From assembly GCF_963678635.1 (NCBI RefSeq), contig NC_087071.1:9967842-10031841 (forward strand): 64,000 nucleotides of DNA, in the 5' to 3' direction. Origin of the DNA: Symsagittifera roscoffensis. Lineage: Eukaryota > Xenacoelomorpha > Acoela > Convolutidae. The translations under genes and the position numbers were made by a program. The notes below the pieces were generated by a model that was not told the origin of the DNA, made no database searches, and was given only the letters and a program-made list of their open reading frames with translations. Positions 23,101-32,783 of this stretch are shown here, piece after piece; position 1 is the first letter of the stretch, and each line of letters begins with the position of its first letter.

Positions 23101-23659
23101 CTCTTTGTCAGCACATCTGCCTGGAATCATCCCATGGACATCGGGTTTATCTCTCGCATCAGCCGCGAAAAAGTTGCTCCCGCCTCTTCTCTTGCGTCTA
23201 GCGTAGCCTTCAGGTATTGGTCAAATTTTTTTTTATCACCGCTGGTGCGTGCTCGAAAGCATCATGTCCAAGCTTTCTCAGTTGTAGAGACAATTAGAGC
23301 TACCCGTTGTCGTTGGTTTTTGTTCTCATGGCCAGATTCCTAAGGTCTTCTCAGTGGATGTTGCGCTCCTCCTTATCATACCCCCCTTTCATTCCTTACA
23401 TAATCCGCCTGTCTGAACAACAAACTATTCGCCAATTGTTGCACCAGCTCGTGCTTATGATTCAAAATTAGTCTCATTTTCAAAAGTCGACCAAATTTGG
23501 AAAATTCTACACCCAGAATTTCGTCTAGCACGATAAGGGTTGTGCTGTGGTCCCTGAGTCTCTGGATTGCATTTTATATGTCTGACTATGCCGCAGGGAG
23601 CTCTCATGGGAAGAGATGACATATGATGTTAGCAACGTCTTGGTTCGGTGCCGGTATCA

Positions 23660-24560
23660 CTACGTCAAATTGTCCTTACGACAGCAAGGTAACCATCACG
23701 TACATAAATTGCGAAGGCTCGGGCCATGAGACGTAGCCAGGCGACATTACGAAAATAACCTTGACCAGTTGCGTTGCAAAATAACGTTGCACTGAATTCT
23801 ACCACTCCACAATAGCAAACAGAAGTGTTATGATAGCTTCCTCGAAGACTTCCATGCTCGGACACGACCTCCCGTCGATAAAACCGTTCAACAATCCTCA
23901 GCTCTGCAAGTGGTTTTTCGATTCTGCTATTATGACCACCTGTGGGTCCATGTTCACCACTCTTTGCACACTTATCGTCATCCACACTGACTGTCCCCAG
24001 TCCAGATTGGAAGCCATAGGTTTTCCCCTTTTCTGTTATTCCAGGTGCGCATATCTCCTCTCATTAATTTTAATTGAACCTGTCCGAGGGTGTTCCCTTG
24101 AATATTCACCCGCTTGCTATCCTGTTGGCTTGGCAACGTGCCAGTACATTTTATGATGCTTGTTTTGGGCTTTTTTTCTTCTAGGAACTTGCCATTTTGT
24201 CTCGGCGGCGCTTTTTCTGTTGCCTGGTGACGGATGTCCGGCACTATTTTCCTGTTTAGAGCTCCCACTGTGTTGTACCTGGGTGAACCCTCCAGATCCA
24301 CTAGTCTGAAAATGGTGGAAAACTAGACTGTGTCCATTGGGCATCTTTTTTTTCGCGTCCGCGCGACACGTCAGCGTGTTCCTATTCAACTTGTTCCACA
24401 TCAACGCACGGATCATGTCGATGTTGATGACCGCTGCTCGGTCTCCTTGAGAACCGAGCAGCGGTGAGCCACTGGGGCTCCTGCAGATTGATTGCGAGAA
24501 TCGTGGTTGCTTGGGGAGATGCCTGTTGTTGGCCATTCCTTGTCCCATTTCGGTCTTCCA
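23660..24560 (-). pseudogene. GC island: unidentified segment
   Basis: Minus-strand frames of 143 (24,117-24,548), 107 (23,978-24,301) and 106 codons (23,665-23,985) overlap and hand over to each other at frameshifts. Readable stretches include MWNKLNRNTLTCRADAKKKM, MRGDMRTWNNRKGENLWLP and EPSQFMYVMVTLLS. The composition is Lys/Arg-rich in the first part. I do not recognise it. Length and continuity suggest a real protein ancestor of about 300 residues, now broken several times. Confidence 0.3.
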
Positions 24561-24624
24561 AGGATTGGCCTCTGGGAGCGGGGACGCTCCGCAACCTTTC
24601 TCTTATATCTGAGCTGCGAGTGGA

Positions 24625-25168
24625 CTGGCTAGCACTTTCTCCCGCTGCCAAATGTCCCAGGCGATCCGCCAGTTGTTGATGCACTGTAACCACTGTTTAC
24701 AGGGGTGGCCACTGTTGGCAACTTTGCCTCCATTTCCTCTACTTTCGTCTGAAAGGCGTCTTTAATCCACTGACTACTTTGCTGGGTATTCAAGTGTATC
24801 CCGTCTCTCGGCAAGGCGCGGTGATCCACCATTTGTAACGCAATCTCAACAATCATTAACCTGAGCCCATTCGGCTTTTGGCAATAAAGCTCTTTACCAT
24901 CCCATTCAACCTGGTCACCCTCCCATTCAAGAAATCAGGTATTGATGAGCCAGCGTCTGGATTAAGGGAAATGGTGCACAAGACCACGAGCCCTCTCTTC
25001 CCTGGCAGGTGACTGGTCTGCACTTTGGGAGGGACCGATCGTACCCGAGCTCCTGTGCTCTGCTCTGTGTATATCATGCATCGTTGCATTGGCCACATTC
25101 TCGAACGTCTCCTGCAACTGAGGTGTCAGGTACGTTTCCGAGAGTTCCGCGTTGGCAGGCAAGCTCAC
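24625..25168 (-). pseudogene. GC island: SGNH-hydrolase-like segment
   Basis: Two overlapping minus-strand frames (24,856-25,098 and 24,629-24,856) join through a stop into a segment reading GKRGLVVLCTISLNPDAG, then a lN..v..lN pattern (NGRVTRLNGMVKSF), then LPRDGIHLNTQQ. The DGIHLN block has the D-x-x-H spacing that holds the catalytic Asp and His of SGNH/GDSL esterases, and the preceding asparagine-rich helix is also typical. The nucleophile Ser block (GDS) was not found, perhaps lost in the broken 5' part. SGNH domains are known in ORF1 of some CR1-type LINEs, but the neighbours here do not look like a LINE. The frame continues into KVEEMEAKLP, likely helical. Confidence 0.4.
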
Positions 25169-25169
25169 T

Positions 25170-25938
25170 CGTAGTGGAGCTACAATTATCTTGGTTTATA
25201 GAGCTCTTGAGGCTTCGCCATAGCAGTCGTGTCGGCGTTCATCATGGCTAGGTCATCAGGTGACAACTGGCTCACCCTCGCGTTGTAATTTTTCCTCAAC
25301 TTCTTTATCTCTTCTGCTTTGAGAGTGATTCGAGACACGTCAGTTTTTTTCTCCGTTTTTTTTCGCTTTCTCTTTAGACTTGTTGAGCTGCGAGCACAAC
25401 TCTTGACAGTCTTTGTCTCTCTTCTCGAGAGATTATAGGGTCTCTGCCGACTGGATTTCAGTCTCGTTAATCTTCACCTTCCTCGATGGTGGAGCAGCAG
25501 TAGCCAAATCCGCAAAAAATCAGGGGCGCAGCCCGTCGCGTGATCTCTTTGAACCAAAAAGAGGCTGCGCATTGGAGTTGGTGCGGACTGGCAGAGGCAT
25601 CTCCCTTAGCCATTATCTTTCTGTTGACTCAATCCTGGCTGACGAGTCAAATCGTGACCCGACAGCTCTCTACGTAGCCACCGCATAAGCTTGCTTCTGC
25701 CCCTTTCGGCAATACCGGAATCGCTGAAGACCAACATCAACACTATTTTGTTCAAGCAGTCACCATGACCCTCTCGTCCGATTGCTGCCAGCGCCGGATC
25801 CTACAGTTCAAAAGTGCAGTCGAACAAACGCTGGTATATCTCTACTAGAGCCGTTCCCAGGCTCATTCGACCAGAGCCGTTTTCAGACTCCCAGAGATGA
25901 AGTCCATAAGGTCGTTGGTGTCGCTCATCTTCTTTTGT
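25170..25938 (-). pseudogene. GC island: N-terminal region with coiled coil
   Basis: A start codon at about 25,938 opens MSDTNDLMDFISGSLKTALV, followed by a stop and frame changes. Further on, frames carry a charged helical stretch (EKRDKDCQELCSQLNKSKEK, about 25,400) and then RITLKAEEIKKLRKNY (about 25,320), likely coiled coil, followed by SPDDLAMMNADTTAMAKPQE (about 25,240). I do not recognise the family. It appears to be the beginning of the protein that continues into the SGNH-like part below. Confidence 0.35.
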
Positions 25939-25939
25939 T

Positions 25940-26560
25940 CTATTTCTTCTTATCGATTCCAAATTCAAACGTCATTTAACAAACGCTGGACAATTCTCTA
26001 TCTAAAAAACAAGTCGCAACTCAGGATATGTTATTCAACTCATTTCATCTTAAAGATAAAACATCATTCGTATCTGTTTATAAACAGTCATGTGAAAATT
26101 ATTTGTCTTTCGATCTAAGAATTAGCACCAAGATGGACGGTCCATCTCCATATATGTTAGTCTAAAACGACTTTACGCTGTCACCTGTGCATCTGAGAAA
26201 TTCCAAGTCACAGTCAAACAATCACCTCATTATCATAACTATACATAAATTTACAAAATCACAACATCATAATTTAGTATAATTCTACGTTAAAAAACAG
26301 AATAAAAACTAATGTTTAACAAATATTCTAAAGCCTATATCCTGAAAATTTGACCTAATTAAAAAACTTCTAATCCTATTGGAGGCAATAGCATATGCTT
26401 AGATATTTTTTCTTACGCAAGCAGAGTTCGATCCGAGAAAAGCACATGCACTAGAGCATATAATTTCGCGGGTTGTAGTTTCCTCCTATTGGGATCGTAA
26501 ACTGGTAAAAAAGCGAGGTCACTCCCTTTCGATCAGGAAATCCCGGAATCGGGTTAGTGC
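25940..26560. other. AT-rich stretch, no gene seen
   Basis: Composition returns to AT-rich right of the island. No frame or repeat could be assigned. If the neighbouring Gypsy pol had an LTR on its downstream side it would lie here, but I found no second copy of this sequence in the window. Confidence 0.4.
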
Positions 26561-26599
26561 CAGCACTATATTTATGGGCTCCACGTGCTGCTGCTCAGT

Positions 26600-27100
26600 G
26601 GCCTTGGTCACAAAAACACAAGTATTTCAGCGATATTTGTGAAGAAACAGGGGGCAGCGCTATCATTCATCCTACACCAGGTCTTTGTTTTCAAAAAATC
26701 TCGATATTCTATTACTCTAACGTCGGCAATAGTGCGGTACTGAAACTTACATTGGCAGTTATCGCTATGGAGCTCGTGCGTCTTTTAGGATTTTTTAAGC
26801 CTTTTCTCCCTCGGTTTCCAATTCTCCTGTTTCTCTTGCCGATTAAAATTTTTGCTCATCAGATTTTTTTATCATCAGATCACATTTTGCCGAGGACCGG
26901 AGACTGGCAAAGCTCGCACTTGTTGTTTTCAAAAGAAAATTGGGCATCATTGGTCTAGCTGAATTCTTACCCTAATTCCGAAATAACTGCTGCATAGGGT
27001 ATATCTTGTCGGCATTTATTTTTATGGCTTCCATGTAGTAATTAGCGAAGCCGAGAAAACTTTTTAATTGGATGTCAATCTTCGTTTTTTTTTTCATATC
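26600..27100 (-). pseudogene. Gypsy element 2: RT connection and RNase H start
   Basis: Downstream of the YVDD block on the minus strand, one frame reads IQLKSFLGFANYYMEAIK (about 27,010-27,080), the conserved region after the palm of Gypsy reverse transcriptases, then PMQQLF and, one frame over, NNKCELCQSPVLGKM (about 26,860-26,920), the start of the RNase H-linked segment. Beyond it the sequence decays. A stop lies between the two pieces. Confidence 0.6.
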
Positions 27101-27239
27101 AGCAGGTCTTCAACGACCTCTAACTACAAGGCAACCTACGTGTTTATCCAAAATGGCGACCTAATTACGATATGGAGTCCCTCAGGATCTCGCATATAGA
27201 TGGTTTGCACTTCAGGCCAGCCTGTTTTTTGCATATGAA

Positions 27240-27700
27240 GATTTCATTTTACCTCTCTGTGTGATCTTCCAGAGTTGCTGTCGCGATCACAACGTCGTCA
27301 ACGTAGCACACTATTGGTTTCCTTACTTCTTCGTTACATCCGTAAGCGCTTGAGCCATCAACCGTTGAAGCGTAGCTGTCGCGTTACACGTACCAAAAGG
27401 CATTCTCTTCCACTGGTACAGTCCCAGTTCACACTCAAAATCAGTTTTTTCTCGGTCCTGATTCCTGAGGGGCACCTGCCAGATCACAGAGCCCAAATCC
27501 AACATCAAGAAGACTCTTGCTTCTCCTAATATCGAGAGGCTCTCACCAATGTGGGGAATTGGGTTTGGATTCTTTATCGTTACTGCATTCAAATAGCAAA
27601 GTTCGCTACAAAACCTATGTTGCCCCCTTTCTTTTTAACCATGACTACATCACAAGCCCACGGGGACTTTGATGGCTCAATCATATTATAACCTATCAAC
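27240..27700 (-). pseudogene. Gypsy element 2: reverse transcriptase
   Basis: Readable blocks in order: MIEPSKSPWACDVVMVKKKG (about 27,630-27,690), then after a frameshift an 89-codon frame (27,323-27,592) with LMLDLGSVIWQVPLRNQD, holding the first catalytic Asp, and KRMPFGTCNATATLQRLM, the MPFGLxNAPATFQRLM block. After a stop and a frame change comes KPIVCYVDDVVIATATLEDH (about 27,250-27,310), with both Asp residues of YVDD preserved. The order and motifs place it in Ty3/Gypsy. At least two frameshifts and one stop inactivate it. The protease part lies upstream at 28.5-29.1 kb. Confidence 0.8.
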
Positions 27701-27776
27701 ACTTCAGTTTCCTTCCTTCATGCCTATGACTTGAGTGGAGTGATTGTCCTAGCTGCTATACTGTGAGGTACCGATC

Positions 27777-27814
27777 CCTCCTCTATCTCTCTCTCTTTCT
27801 CTATCTCTCTCTCT

Positions 27815-27865
<51 letters not shown>
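27777..27865 (+). repeat. (CT)n microsatellite
   Basis: About 90 bases of CT dinucleotides with a few CTTT, CTAT and CCCT interruptions, ending in a pure run. It lies inside the decayed pol linker of Gypsy element 2. Confidence 0.97.
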
Positions 27866-27867
<2 letters not shown>

Positions 27868-27869
27868 GT

Positions 27870-28500
27870 TCCACCAAATTGCAACAACCTATATTGGCCT
27901 GGTGTTTCGAAAAAACGTCTGCGTTCCGGTTAACACGTCCCTCAGGGAGTCCAGTTTCTTAGCTGATATTTTGCCTTAGGTGCTCTATCTCAAGTAAGAC
28001 TGGTTTGTTTGATGCTAACTCTGTGTTTGTCGCACTTTCAGGAAAGTTCGAACAATTAGATAGCTCATCGTCTGTTTCTTGTTCCATAGAAAGCAGTTTT
28101 CTATAAGACTTCATTTCGTTTATCTTCTTCAATTTACATTCTTTGTTAGCAAGTAACGGACACTCAGTCACTTTAAACTTCTTCAAGTTCTCAATACTCT
28201 GATATTCAGGGGCAACGCATAATCAAGCTTCTTTTCACGTTATATTGTCACCGGTGTTGCGCACGTGTTCAACAACACACTCACACATAGTCCGTTCTGA
28301 GTGAGTAAGAAGGTTTTTCCTAAAAAAGCTGAGCTTTTGCTGTTTTGTTTGGGAATCTGACAGACTTTTCGATAGCTACTAAGTTCATTCAAATTTCTCA
28401 ACCTAAACGTGGCTACTACAGCTTGATTTGGTTTCAGTCTAAGTTTTTGATCAAGGAAAATCGGCGCAGTTGCTTGATTTATTAGGATAGAATTGACGGA
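27870..28500 (-). pseudogene. Gypsy element 2: protease-RT linker
   Basis: A 75-codon minus-strand frame (27,959-28,186) contains LKKFKV-type text, then MEQETDDELSNCSNFPES and VLLEIEHLRQNIS. A frame upstream reads LNELSSYRKVCQIP and NGLCVSVLLNT (about 28,280-28,400). The charged linker between aspartic protease and RT looks like this in the same Gypsy family. It is continuous in order with the protease block at higher coordinates and the RT at lower coordinates. Confidence 0.55.
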
Positions 28501-29100
28501 TTTCTTTTCGTACTTCCCCTTTGAGTCCTTGATTTGTTTTAACTCTTCGAGTTCGACCGTGACGTCAAAGTTTCACACGAAGTTGCGTCCTAAGATCTTT
28601 TGGTCGGGCTAATCTAGGTTCTTGACGACTAAAAAGATTATCCAGAGGTGCCTTCCTCCCAGTTGCAGCGAGATGATAGATGTCCTTCCGGCCTGGCATA
28701 AATTACAACCCGGTTGGCCGCGGCTGGTCGGGTGTTATTCGGTATCAACTCCAACCTATCGAAGCCCATGTTGGTCCAAGGGTTGAATGACATGACAATG
28801 ACAGCCGCGCTTTTGTCAAGCGGTCCCTTTGCTGAAAGCTTCCTGCCTTGCACGATCAGCACGTGCGGTGCCAGATCAGCCTCGTAGCCGATGTGAACTG
28901 CATCCTGTTCAAGCATCGCTGTCTGAACAAAATCCTCTCGTCTGATGTAGATCTGGCCTACTTGATCACTTGCTTTTGTCACGTGAGCCTTCGTGTAGAT
29001 GTTTATGTCATCCACATTGATCAGAAATGGGAATGGGCCATAGACCTCGGCATAAAGTCCGTCCAATTTTATCGGCCTTGGTCCAAATGTTGTGAGTCAC
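28500..29100 (-). pseudogene. Gypsy element 2: aspartic protease region, copy 1
   Basis: A 142-codon frame (28,638-29,066) begins MDGLYAEVYGPFPFLINVDD, then DINIYTKAHVTKASDQVGQI and an aspartic-protease-like half: GPLDKSAAVIVMSFNPWTNM, followed by IPNNTRPAAANRVVIYARPE. In active enzymes the motif before the hydrophobic strand is D-T/S-G-A; here it is DKSA, so the catalytic triplet is lost. A shifted frame downstream reads ILGRDF-like text. The block is copied at 29,945-30,622. Confidence 0.65.
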
Positions 29101-29400
29101 GCTCTCACAGCTGTGGAATCCAACTTAGGATCTTTTTCGCGAAGGTAATCAGAGAAGATATCCATGCGAACCAAGGTACTCTCTGACGGTTCACTCAAGT
29201 TTTTCACCACTTGATGACACGCAACCAATATGATTGACCCTTTTTTGTTATTCCGAAGGTCGTTCCCGAGATGACATTCAACGTCAAACCTCTGCGCATA
29301 AATACCTCGCTCTCTTCTGTTCTCAAGCTCTTTTTCAAAGTGTCTAATTTCTCGCACAACTCTGTATTTTCCAATTCAGACCTCATTCGTGTTCAACTTC
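29097..29400 (-). pseudogene. Gypsy element 2: gag-pro junction region
   Basis: A frame of 86 codons contains EKELENRRERGIYAQRFDVE, then LVRMDIFSDYLREKDPKLDS. It runs straight into the protease frame and resembles the region between gag and protease of the same family. The sequence stops being recognisable at about 29,400, so gag is missing here. A related gag fragment lies at 57.6-58.3 kb in the opposite orientation. Confidence 0.5.
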
Positions 29401-29802
29401 TTTCATAGCCAAATCATGTTGAACCTTTTATAATGATGTTCAAGTTAAGTGAATTAGACGAGGTAATCCGCGTTAAGTGAATTAGATGAGACCGTATCCA
29501 GGTTAAAGGCAATCGCGTCTTCTGGTCCTGTCTTCACTATCTTGGCTGCCAAGGTGCCCTGTGGCACATCTTTCTTTTGCGATTCAGCTTCATTCGTTAG
29601 GCGTGCCCGACTGGCCTAAATGCTGGGAGGAGCAACAAATTTGTACTCTTTTCAGAAAATCTATAAGGCAAGTGAAACTTAAGGTCTTCCCCTACGAATG
29701 GTTTAGCAGTCCAGACAAGCTTGACTGTACAGAATTGCCACCATGTGAAGTCTTTTTCAGCAAGCTGAAATTTCGTAAGATGGCTTGACGCCATAAAAAA
29801 TC

Positions 29803-29945
29803 ATAGATATCTACCAATAAAAAAGGAATTGACCTGTTGAAACTGGGATGCTTGTTTCCCAATTTAGCAAACATCAGCTTTCACAAATCGACAAAACATA
29901 AGTTCTACTTGTTTTTTGAAGGGGCTTCTGAGGGAAACATCGCCT
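29803..29945 (+). repeat. Duplicated polymerase B segment, left copy
   Basis: About 140 bp beginning ATCTACCAATAAAAAAGGAATTGACC recur at 30,622-30,760 with several substitutions. The segment encodes the IDLLKLG to EGASEGN part of the polymerase. The two copies flank the Gypsy protease fragment exactly. Confidence 0.85.
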
Positions 29946-30622
29946 CTGGGTCCTTGATTTGTTTTAACTCTTCGTTAAGTTCGATCGTGAAATCTAAGTT
30001 TCACACGAAGTCGCGTCCCAAGATGTTTTGGTTGGGCTAATCTAGGTTCTTGACTACTAAAAAGCTCATCCAGAGGTGACTTCTTCCCAGTTGCAGCGAG
30101 ATGATAGGTGTCCTTCCGGCCACATAAATTGCAACCCCATTGGACGCGGCTGGTCGGGTGTTAATCGGTATCAATTCCGACCTATCGAAGCCCATGTTGG
30201 TCCAAGGGCTGAATAGCATGACAATGACAGCCGCGCTTTTGTCCAGCGGTCCCTTTGCTGAAAGCTGCCTGCCTTGCACAAGCAGCACGTGCGCTGCCTG
30301 ATCAGCTTTGTAGCCGATGTGGACTGCATCTTGTGCAAGCATCGCTGTCTGAACAAAATCATCTCGTCTGATGTAGATCTGGCCTACTTGATCACTTGCT
30401 TATGTCACGTGAGCCTTCGTGTAAAAGTTTATGCCATCCACATTGATCAGAAATGGGAATGGGCCATAGACCTCGAGATAATGTCCGTCCAACTTTATCG
30501 GCCTTGGTTCAAATGTTGAGAGTAACGCTCTCACATCTGTGGAATCTAACTTAGGATCTTTTCCGCGCAGGTAATCAGAGTAGATATCCATGAGAACCAA
30601 AGTACTATCCATGCGAACCAAG
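29945..30622 (-). pseudogene. Gypsy element 2: aspartic protease region, copy 2 (lodged in polymerase pseudogene)
   Basis: This is a close duplicate of 28,510-29,175 on the same strand, about 1.4 kb away. It keeps GPLDKSAAVIVMLFSPWTNM (again DKS instead of DTG), then YVAGRTPIISLQLGRSHLWM, a segment that copy 1 lost to a frameshift. It ends abruptly on both sides at copies of one polymerase B segment (29,803-29,945 and 30,622-30,760). Confidence 0.7.
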
Positions 30623-30760
30623 GATTTCTATCAATAAAAAAGGAATTGACCTGGTGAAACTGGGATGAACGTTTCCCAATTTAGCAAATATCTGCCTACA
30701 CAAATCAACAAAACATAAGTTCTACTTGTTCATTGAAGGAGCTTGTGAGGGAAACTCAGA
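30622..30760 (+). repeat. Duplicated polymerase B segment, right copy
   Basis: This is the right-hand copy of 29,803-29,945. Beyond it the polymerase sequence goes on toward its palm domain, so this copy is the one collinear with the rest of the pseudogene. Confidence 0.85.
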
Positions 30761-32783
30761 GAAGATATGAGAGCTGTTCCATCAATAGTTTTTTGCAAAA
30801 AGTTTTTGCTGATCAGATGTTAATTCCCAACTCGTCGAGCGTATTAGGAATCAAGAAACAGAGTGTAAAAAAGAGAGTTTTTACACGGCGGATAAGCACG
30901 AGAATTTTGATTGTTACCATGTTGATGGCTATTGCGATCGCTGTAAGACAAAATTTGAATTTATGGGCTGCTACTGTCTTTTTTGCTCGTGCATCTTGGC
31001 AAGGTCAAGATAATGAAAATGGAAACAAAAAAACAAATGAATGAGTTGAGAGGAGATCATATAAACGAAAAAGGAGTAAAAACTCAGGAATTGTGGAAAT
31101 ATGACTGGTGGGAGCATTTCAAAAAAAGTCCGGCAGTCAAGAATCCTGTCAAGAAGTTTTCCTTACAAAAGACCTCTGTCTACTGATTTTTCAATTGAAA
31201 AAACAAAGAACGAATCTAATTTTGGCTCTGTTCTCTGTGATTTGATAATTCCTGACGAGTTCAAATCCAATTTTTCAATTTTTCTCCAATTTTCAAAAAC
31301 CGTTAAATGTGTCGGAATGATTTTGGAGAATACATGAAAAACTATGCCGAAGAAAACGATTTATTCAAAAATTCACGACGAACGCTGATTTTTAGTTTTA
31401 AAGTGAAAAACGGTACTATCATCACGTCCCTTCTCTTCTTCTATCTGGAACTTGGAATTCAGTGTACAAAACTTTCAGCACAATTTTTTTCAGTCTGTTG
31501 TTCATGCTCGAAGAAAAGGAGATGAGAATTCACACTCCGTAGTTGTAGTTGAATCTTCTGGGCATCAGCTCGTACGATTATCAAATCATGGACAGATCCA
31601 GCAAAACAATAACTAAAAACCTCAGCGATGAAAGGACACACAAAGCAAAAATTACAAATATTTTCAAGCGCTTGAAGATTGTGAGAAAACGTCAAAAGTA
31701 GAAGTATTGACGGACTTTTCATTCTTCATTACGCTAAACTCGGATTGTTGGAGTTTTACTACACTTTCTGGTATAAGTATTGTGATGAGATATTTTTTGA
31801 GGAACGAGGAACTGGAGTTGAATACAGACTTGTTGCCTTAGCAGAAGAGAAATTGGAAGATTGTTAATTACCTGAGAAGGAGTTTCACATGCCATAAAGT
31901 TTTCGAAATGTATGTAGAGATTACTTATAACTGATGCAAAGAGGAAATATTTTTCATATACACGCTGCGTTGTTCATAAAAAGTATGATAAACGAGAACC
32001 CGGATTATTCAAAGAAGAGTTTTGCTCAATTGAAATGTTGTGCCGTTGCGGCAAGACGTATTGCTGCTATGATATTAAGACTGAAAAATTCATATATTTA
32101 GCTGAAAAAGACTCAACAAAATAGCTCCTGAAGTTACCTGCCTTCTGATTTGAATCAAACATCATGAAAGTGACCTCAAAAAGTATGTGTCATACAAATT
32201 TCTGCACATTTGACTCAGCTAACAAGGGTACAGTAAAAGCTCGAACACATTACGTACATTGGACATGCCGATTACTTCGAGTTCTTGCTAGGACTTTACT
32301 AAATAATAAACAACCGTTTCTAAAATGAACTTTTTTCAATTCTAGTTAGTCGTAGTTTTAACAACACCGCATAAAATTGACAGTCAAGGTCAATACTAAA
32401 TGAAGGAATGAGATGCTACTACCAAGCTTTGGCTTTTGTCTGTTTAAGGGATTGAATTGATTTGGTTTCTAACTAGTTTTGAGCTACTGGTGTTTGTTTC
32501 TAGAACGTCGGAAAAAGTTAAATGATGAAGCTGATTGCATTTGCTGTATATGCGTTTTATAGGTCATTCTTTTCCTTGGCGGTTTCGTCCGACGCAGTTA
32601 TAACTGAAATTTGTTGTCAAAAACGAGTTTGTTTTTTTTTCTTCAGAAGTTCGTGGGGGCTGCAATGGTGGGTTTTACGTCGCGTGGGAGAGCAGCGAGT
32701 TGAGTTACATTTGTAGTTTAGAGTGGCTGTCCTTAAGTACCAGCGGAGCTCTACATGATGGGAAAAGTTGCTGCTGTCTTAGT

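Larger units (their letters stand above)
20280..25940 (-). other. GC-rich island of broken minus-strand frames, origin unknown
   Basis: Base composition rises visibly to near half G+C across this block, against about one third in both flanks. The minus strand shows many protein-like segments of 60-145 codons that continue from frame to frame past isolated stops and indels, which is the signature of a decayed multi-gene insertion. A plausible start is ATG at about 25,938 (MSDTNDLMDFISG). No reverse transcriptase, integrase, transposase or replicase motif is visible. Terminal repeats were not found. Candidates are an endogenous non-retroviral virus copy, the gag/ORF1 part of an unfamiliar retroelement, or a large DNA transposon. 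Sub-regions are listed separately. Confidence 0.6.
29590..32330 (+). pseudogene. Protein-primed family B DNA polymerase pseudogene
   Basis: These are plus-strand fragments of one protein in order, across many stops and frameshifts. They are the exonuclease-side segment CTLFRKSIRQVKLKVFPYEW (29,648-29,700), then IDLLKLGCLFPNLA (from about 29,830), VDGYCDRCKTKFEFMGC (30,921-30,971), FGSVLCDLIIPDEFKSNFSI (from 31,224), FGEYMKNYAEE (31,322), SYDYQIMDRSSKTITKNLSD (from 31,567; corresponds to the NSxYG palm block), YAKLGLLEFYYTFWYKYCDE (from 31,730), REPGLFKEEF and CGKTYCCYD (31,990-32,080). This order matches DNA_pol_B_2 polymerases of Polintons/Mavericks, linear plasmids and related viruses. At motif C, where DTDS is expected, the frame reads GTGV (31,808-31,819), so both catalytic Asp are gone. 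A Gypsy fragment at 29,945-30,622 interrupts it. No other Polinton genes were seen. Confidence 0.8.

Noticed and set aside
27275-27529. Plus-strand ORFs over the Gypsy RT.
   Set aside because: They are the antisense of well-recognised RT blocks.
28638-30342. A functional retroviral-type protease.
   Set aside because: The catalytic triplet reads DKS in both copies and frames are broken.
30733-31044. 103-codon plus-strand ORF as an independent gene with a membrane segment.
   Set aside because: The hydrophobic run comes from an out-of-frame reading; the adjacent frame gives the polymerase block VDGYCDRCKTKFEFMGC.
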